A DNA stretch of 64,000 bases from Vineibacter terrae (GTDB lineage Bacteria > Pseudomonadota > Alphaproteobacteria > Reyranellales > Reyranellaceae), in contig NZ_VDUZ01000009.1 of the NCBI RefSeq assembly GCF_008039615.1, forward strand, positions 124,001 to 188,000, in the 5' to 3' direction. The notes beneath the pieces were generated by a model. It did no database searches. It was given only the letters and a program-made list of their open reading frames with translations, and was not told the origin of the DNA. This document shows, piece after piece, positions 60,907-64,000 of the stretch (its first letter is position 1; each line of letters begins with the position of its first letter). The translations under genes were made by a program, and so were the position numbers.

Positions 60907-62031
60907 ATGACCGATTTCCAGGCCGCGATTCTGCATCAGGTGGGGCAGCCCTTGGCGATCGGCCGCGTCACGATCGACCGGCTCGAGCGTGGCGACGTGC
61001 TCGTGCGCATCATGGCATCGGGCCTCTGCCATACCGATCTGGAGGTCATCGACGGATCGCTCGCTTATCCCATGCCGATCATCCTCGGGCACGAGGGCGC
61101 CGGCGTGGTCGAGGCCGTGGGTGAGGGCGTCGAGGATATCGCCGCCGGCGACCATGTCGTGGCCTCGTGGAACCCGCATTGCGGCCACTGCTTCTACTGC
61201 CGGCGCGACCAGCCGATCCTGTGCGAGCCGTTCACCTGGCATCAGCCGCGCGGGCACCTGCTCGACGGCGCCTCGCGGCTGCGCGCCGGGGCGCAGGCCG
61301 TCCACCATTTCTCGGTAGTGTCCTCGCACGCGCAGTATGCGGTGGTGCCGCGGTCCGGCGCGATCCGCGTGCCGCGCGAGATCCCGTTCGATCGCGCCTG
61401 CCTGATCGGCTGCGGCGTGATGACCGGCGTCGGGGCTGCGGTCCGCGTCGCCGCGGTCCAGGCCGGCGCGACGGTCGCCGTGATCGGCTGCGGCGCGGTC
61501 GGCCTGAATGTGATCCAGGGCGCGCGCCTGGTCGGCGCCGGCACGGTCATCGGCATCGACCGGGATGCGGCGCGCCGCGACCTGGCGCGGACCTTCGGCG
61601 CCGACCTCGCCATCGGCGCGGTGGGCGAGGACGTCGATGCCGGCGTCAAGGCGGCGACCGCGGGCCGTGGCGCCGACTACGTCTTCGAGGCCGCCGGCAG
61701 CGCCGAGGGCTTCCGGCTGGCCACCGAGATCACGCGCCCCGGCGGCCAGCTCGTGTTCCTCGGCAAGGTGAACGTGTCCCAGGACGTGTCCTTCCGCTGG
61801 GGCGCGCTGATGGGCGAGAAGAAGATCACCCGCTCGAGCTACGGCGGCGCCCGGCCGGAGCGCGACTTTCCGTGGCTGGCGCGCTGCTATCTCGACGGCA
61901 AGCTGAAGCTGGACGAGCTGATCACGGCGCGCCTGCCCCTGGCGCGCATCAACGATGGCTTCGACGCGATGCGCCGCGGCCAGACGATCCGCACCGTGGT
62001 GCAGCCCTGGGATGCGGCGGGCTCGCCTTGA
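60907..62031 (+). CDS. Zinc-dependent alcohol dehydrogenase (MDR superfamily)
   Basis: A protein of 374 residues. Catalytic zinc ligand Cys41 (GLCHTD) and His62 (GHEGAGVVE), structural-zinc cysteines 92, 95, 98 and 106 (CGHCFYC...C), and the Rossmann motif GCGAVGLNVIQGA. It is a long-chain or aryl-alcohol-dehydrogenase-type enzyme oxidising an alcohol with NAD. Located after the binding protein, in the same direction; substrate likely a pathway alcohol. Confidence 0.92.
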   Translation: MTDFQAAILHQVGQPLAIGRVTIDRLERGDVLVRIMASGLCHTDLEVIDGSLAYPMPIILGHEGAGVVEAVGEGVEDIAAGDHVVASWNPHCGHCFYCRRDQPILCEPFTWHQPRGHLLDGASRLRAGAQAVHHFSVVSSHAQYAVVPRSGAIRVPREIPFDRACLIGCGVMTGVGAAVRVAAVQAGATVAVIGCGAVGLNVIQGARLVGAGTVIGIDRDAARRDLARTFGADLAIGAVGEDVDAGVKAATAGRGADYVFEAAGSAEGFRLATEITRPGGQLVFLGKVNVSQDVSFRWGALMGEKKITRSSYGGARPERDFPWLARCYLDGKLKLDELITARLPLARINDGFDAMRRGQTIRTVVQPWDAAGSP

Positions 62032-62034
62032 CGC

Positions 62035-62054
62035 CTATGGAAGCGCTACCATAG
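62035..62054. promoter_or_regulatory. Near-perfect 20-bp palindrome upstream of the PhyH gene
   Basis: CTATGG-A-AGCGCT-A-CCATAG: 18 of 20 bases palindromic. Four bases after the alcohol dehydrogenase stop and 71 bases before the PhyH start. Could be an operator for a dimeric regulator or a short attenuator. Confidence 0.45.
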
Positions 62055-62125
62055 AGTTCGGGCGTGCCGGCGCACCGATCGATGGTGCGAGCGGATGCAG
62101 GAAACGCACAAACGAGGCATGCCGG

Positions 62126-62959
62126 ATGCCCAAGCTTCTCTCGGACGATGCGGTCGCCGCCTATCAGCGCAACGGCTACCACTTCCCGATCGACGTGCTG
62201 ACGGAGGCGGAAACTCTGGATCTGCGCCGGCGGCTGGAAGCCCATGAGGCGGGCGCTGGCGGCCCGATCCAGGGCGACCGCCGGCACAAGGCCCATCTCT
62301 ACCTGACGTGGCTGAACGACCTGATCCGCCACCCGCGCATCCTCGACACCGTCGAGGACGTGCTGGGTCCCAATCTCCTGTGCTGGAGCACGAGCTTCTT
62401 CATCAAGGAGGCATCGGATGCCGGCTTCGTCTCCTGGCACCAGGACGCGACCTATTGGGGCCTGAGCTCGCCCGCCGTCATGACCGTGTGGGTCGCCTTC
62501 ACGCCGGCCAACCTGCTCAACGGCTGCATGATGTTCATGCCCGGCTCGCACCGCGAGCAGCTCGAGCATCGCGATACCTTCGACAAGAACAACCTGCTGA
62601 GCCGCGGCCAGGAGATCGCCGTCAAGGTCGACGAATCCAAGGGCGTGCCCGCGATCCTCAAGCCGGGGCAGGCATCGCTGCACCACGTGCTGCTGGCGCA
62701 CGGCTCGGCGCCTAACAAATCGGATGATCGCCGTATCGGCTTCGCGATCCGCTACATCCCGACCCATGTCAGCCAGGCGGTCGGCGAGAAGGACAGCGCC
62801 ACCCTGGTGCGCGGCGTCGACACCTACCATCACTTCGATCATGAGGCGCGGCCGTCCGCCGACTGCGCGCCCGAGGCGCTGGCCGCCCACGCCGCCATTG
62901 TCGGCCGCCAGGTCCAGGTCCTCTACCGCGGCACCGGCCAGGAGCATTTCCGGCCGTAA
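62126..62959 (+). CDS. Phytanoyl-CoA dioxygenase (PhyH) family oxygenase
   Basis: A protein of 277 residues; the ATG at 62126 follows CGAGG. Iron(II)/2-oxoglutarate oxygenase core: His105-x-Asp107 (WHQDATYW), distal His192 (LLAHGSAPNKSDDRRIGF) and a following Arg for 2-oxoglutarate. Such enzymes hydroxylate side chains of lipids, terpenoids or small organic compounds. Substrate unknown. Separate from the alcohol dehydrogenase by a 94-base gap with a palindrome. Confidence 0.9.
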   Translation: MPKLLSDDAVAAYQRNGYHFPIDVLTEAETLDLRRRLEAHEAGAGGPIQGDRRHKAHLYLTWLNDLIRHPRILDTVEDVLGPNLLCWSTSFFIKEASDAGFVSWHQDATYWGLSSPAVMTVWVAFTPANLLNGCMMFMPGSHREQLEHRDTFDKNNLLSRGQEIAVKVDESKGVPAILKPGQASLHHVLLAHGSAPNKSDDRRIGFAIRYIPTHVSQAVGEKDSATLVRGVDTYHHFDHEARPSADCAPEALAAHAAIVGRQVQVLYRGTGQEHFRP

Positions 62960-62971
62960 TCACTGTCATCC

Positions 62972-63040
62972 CGAGCGCCGCGAGGATCTCCCGCGAATGG
63001 CACCTCGTCCGCTTGACGCACGAGATCCTCGCTGCGCTCG
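62972..63040. repeat. GTCATCCCGAGC repeat element, imperfect copy
   Basis: Arms 62972-62990 (CGAGCGCCGCGAGGATCTC) and 63022-63040, complementary apart from one mismatch, with a 31-base loop. The outer end GTCATCC on the left is matched poorly on the right, indicating decay. Confidence 0.8.
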
Positions 63041-63090
63041 GAGTCTGTGATCTTGTCCTTCCTCCGGCGGGTAGAGCCAGGGCAGCGCAT

Positions 63091-63242
63091 ATGGCTTCTG
63101 TCCTTCTGAGCGAAGCGAAGGATCCCTTGAACGATCGGTTCGCACGGAACCATCGATGACGCAAGATGCGGGCTCTCTCGACGGCTCGTGCGTGTCGACG
63201 GCTCAAGGGATCCTTCGCTTCGCTCAGGATGACAGAAGCCAT
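63091..63242. repeat. Second palindromic repeat family (TTCTGAGCGAAGCGAAGGATC)
   Basis: Arms of about 41 bases (63091-63131 and 63202-63242) are complementary with about three mismatches around a loop of about 70 bases that itself contains short palindromes. It differs in the core from the GCGCAGCGAGGGATC family but keeps the same logic (TGTC.TCC.GAGCG). Downstream of the PhyH gene. Confidence 0.8.
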
Positions 63243-63325
63243 GGGCGATAACCCTATCCCTCTCGGGGAAGGATGACGTCACACACTCTTGGGCCGACGC
63301 AAAATATCAAGGGGAGAGAGGCGCC

Positions 63326-64000
63326 ATGGAAATGCTGACCGGGATCGCCCTGCTGCTGGCGTTCCTCGCCGTGGTCGTGCTGATCATCCGCGGCCAGAGT
63401 CCGGTGATCATGCTGCTGGTGCTGGCGATCGCCTGGGCGGCGATCTCCGGCATCGGCGTCAACGACATCCAGGCCAAGATCCTGCAGGGCGGCGGCGTGC
63501 AGTTCGCCAGCGCCGTCATCATCATCGTGTTCGGCGCCTGGTTCGCGCAGATCCTGATCCAGACCGGCATCGCCGAAAGCGTGATCCGCTCGGCCGTCGA
63601 GCTGGCCGGCGACCGGCCCATGGTCTCGGCCATGACCGTCACCGTGGTGACGGCGCTGCTCTTCACGTCGATGTACGGCGTCGGCGCCGCCATCGCCATC
63701 GGCGTCATCGCGCTGCCGATCATGATGAGCCAGGGCATCCCGCCGCGGCTGGCGGCGCCGGCCTTCACCATGGGCATCGGCGCCGGCACGATGGTGAACC
63801 TGGTGCAGTTCGGGACGTTCCAGAAGCTGTTTCCCGGCATCGTGTACGGCGGCCCGCACCTCACCTACTGGGCGGTCGGCGCCTGCGTCTACGTGCTGTG
63901 CGCCTGGCTGATGACCGCCATCGTGCTCAAGCGCTCGGGCGTGCGCCAGATGGCGTCGGTCGACGCCGCCGGCGCTGCGCCGGTGCGCCGGCGCACGCCA
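63326..64000 (+). CDS. Multi-pass membrane transporter (GntP/CitMHS-like), truncated by the window
   Basis: An open frame of at least 225 residues from the ATG at 63326, with GGGGAGAGAG upstream, running off the right edge with no stop. Strongly hydrophobic: LTGIALLLAFLAVVVLIIRG, VIMLLVLAIAWAAISGIGV, SAVIIIVFGAWFAQILI, then SAMTVTVVTALLFTSM..., TMGIGAGTMVNLVQFGTF. The style (repeated Gly/Ala helices and re-entrant-looking loops) suits proton-coupled gluconate- or citrate-type carriers (GntP or CitMHS). The family is a guess; membrane nature is sure. It follows the repeat-filled gap and may belong with the catabolic set. Confidence 0.8.
   Translation, partial: MEMLTGIALLLAFLAVVVLIIRGQSPVIMLLVLAIAWAAISGIGVNDIQAKILQGGGVQFASAVIIIVFGAWFAQILIQTGIAESVIRSAVELAGDRPMVSAMTVTVVTALLFTSMYGVGAAIAIGVIALPIMMSQGIPPRLAAPAFTMGIGAGTMVNLVQFGTFQKLFPGIVYGGPHLTYWAVGACVYVLCAWLMTAIVLKRSGVRQMASVDAAGAAPVRRRTP

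Larger units (their letters stand above)
62960..63325. other. 366-base gap with two palindromic repeats
   Basis: Between the PhyH gene and the truncated transporter. It holds two separate hairpin repeats (62972-63040 and 63091-63242, listed separately) and the ribosome site GGGGAGAGAG of the transporter gene. No protein-coding signal beyond short frames. Confidence 0.8.

Noticed and set aside
1-64000. Prophage or insertion sequence
   Set aside because: No integrase, transposase, capsid or att-like direct repeats were seen; the only phage-like genes are the T6SS tail homologues.
48594-64000. Reading the whole right part as one operon
   Set aside because: Strand changes, a TetR gene, several repeats and operator-like boxes divide it into at least four transcription units.

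Overview
The window is GC-rich, densely packed bacterial DNA. It looks like an alphaproteobacterial chromosome, possibly Rhodospirillales or a Reyranella-like lineage. That placement is inference: it rests on the imp-type order of the type VI secretion genes, the periplasmic binding proteins, the REC-MarR regulators and the style of the intergenic repeats. There is no rRNA or tRNA to anchor it, and I saw no CRISPR array, insertion sequence or tRNA.

Layout. (1) 1-13199: the 3' part of a giant filamentous-haemagglutinin-like beta-helix adhesin (more than 3,360 residues, open at the left edge). It is followed 7 bases later by an exported TPR-CHAT protein that keeps the caspase-like His/Cys pair. 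The adhesin contains a very recent 2,067-bp in-frame tandem duplication. (2) 13382-14086: an OmpA-type peptidoglycan-binding protein with its own promoter. (3) 14298-33150: a type VI secretion locus. The plus-strand operon is tssA-tssB-tssC-second tssC-tagJ-tssE-tssF-tssG. The minus strand carries tagH, an AmpD-like amidase, a small unknown gene, vgrG, hcp and clpV. A periplasmic unknown is divergent from vgrG. TssJ, TssK, TssL and TssM are not in the window. (4) 33432-38047: a signalling island with a solo receiver, two REC-MarR regulators, a degenerate histidine-kinase-like protein and two atypical receiver proteins. (5) 38261-44213: a MetE-like methyltransferase, an aldo/keto reductase, LptD and an enolase-superfamily enzyme. 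(6) 44220-48546: a minus-strand set (MFS carrier, peptide-type binding protein, cupin) and a divergent amidohydrolase. (7) 48594-64000: an aromatic-type catabolic region. Divergent operons encode a Rieske oxygenase (alpha, beta), a putidaredoxin-type ferredoxin, its reductase, a dehydrogenase (SDR), an extradiol dioxygenase and an ACMSD-like amidohydrolase. A TetR regulator, two orphan solute-binding proteins, a quinone reductase, a zinc alcohol dehydrogenase, a PhyH oxygenase and a truncated membrane transporter follow.

How the parts may work together. The adhesin and CHAT pair could be a surface fibre with a dedicated exported protease. The T6SS block supplies tail, baseplate and sheath-recycling parts, plus a VgrG-linked wall amidase that lacks a signal peptide, as expected for a delivered toxin. 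The signalling island lies just upstream of clpV and may control the T6SS. In the catabolic region the oxygenase, dehydrogenase and ring-cleavage genes make a coherent upper pathway. A shared box (CATC-T/C-GTT core, twice inside TAAC-N8-GTTA) lies in three promoter regions there and may be the TetR operator.

Start codons were chosen mainly from Shine-Dalgarno spacing and signal-peptide position, so several differ from the longest open frame. No database search was possible: family names come from recognised motifs.
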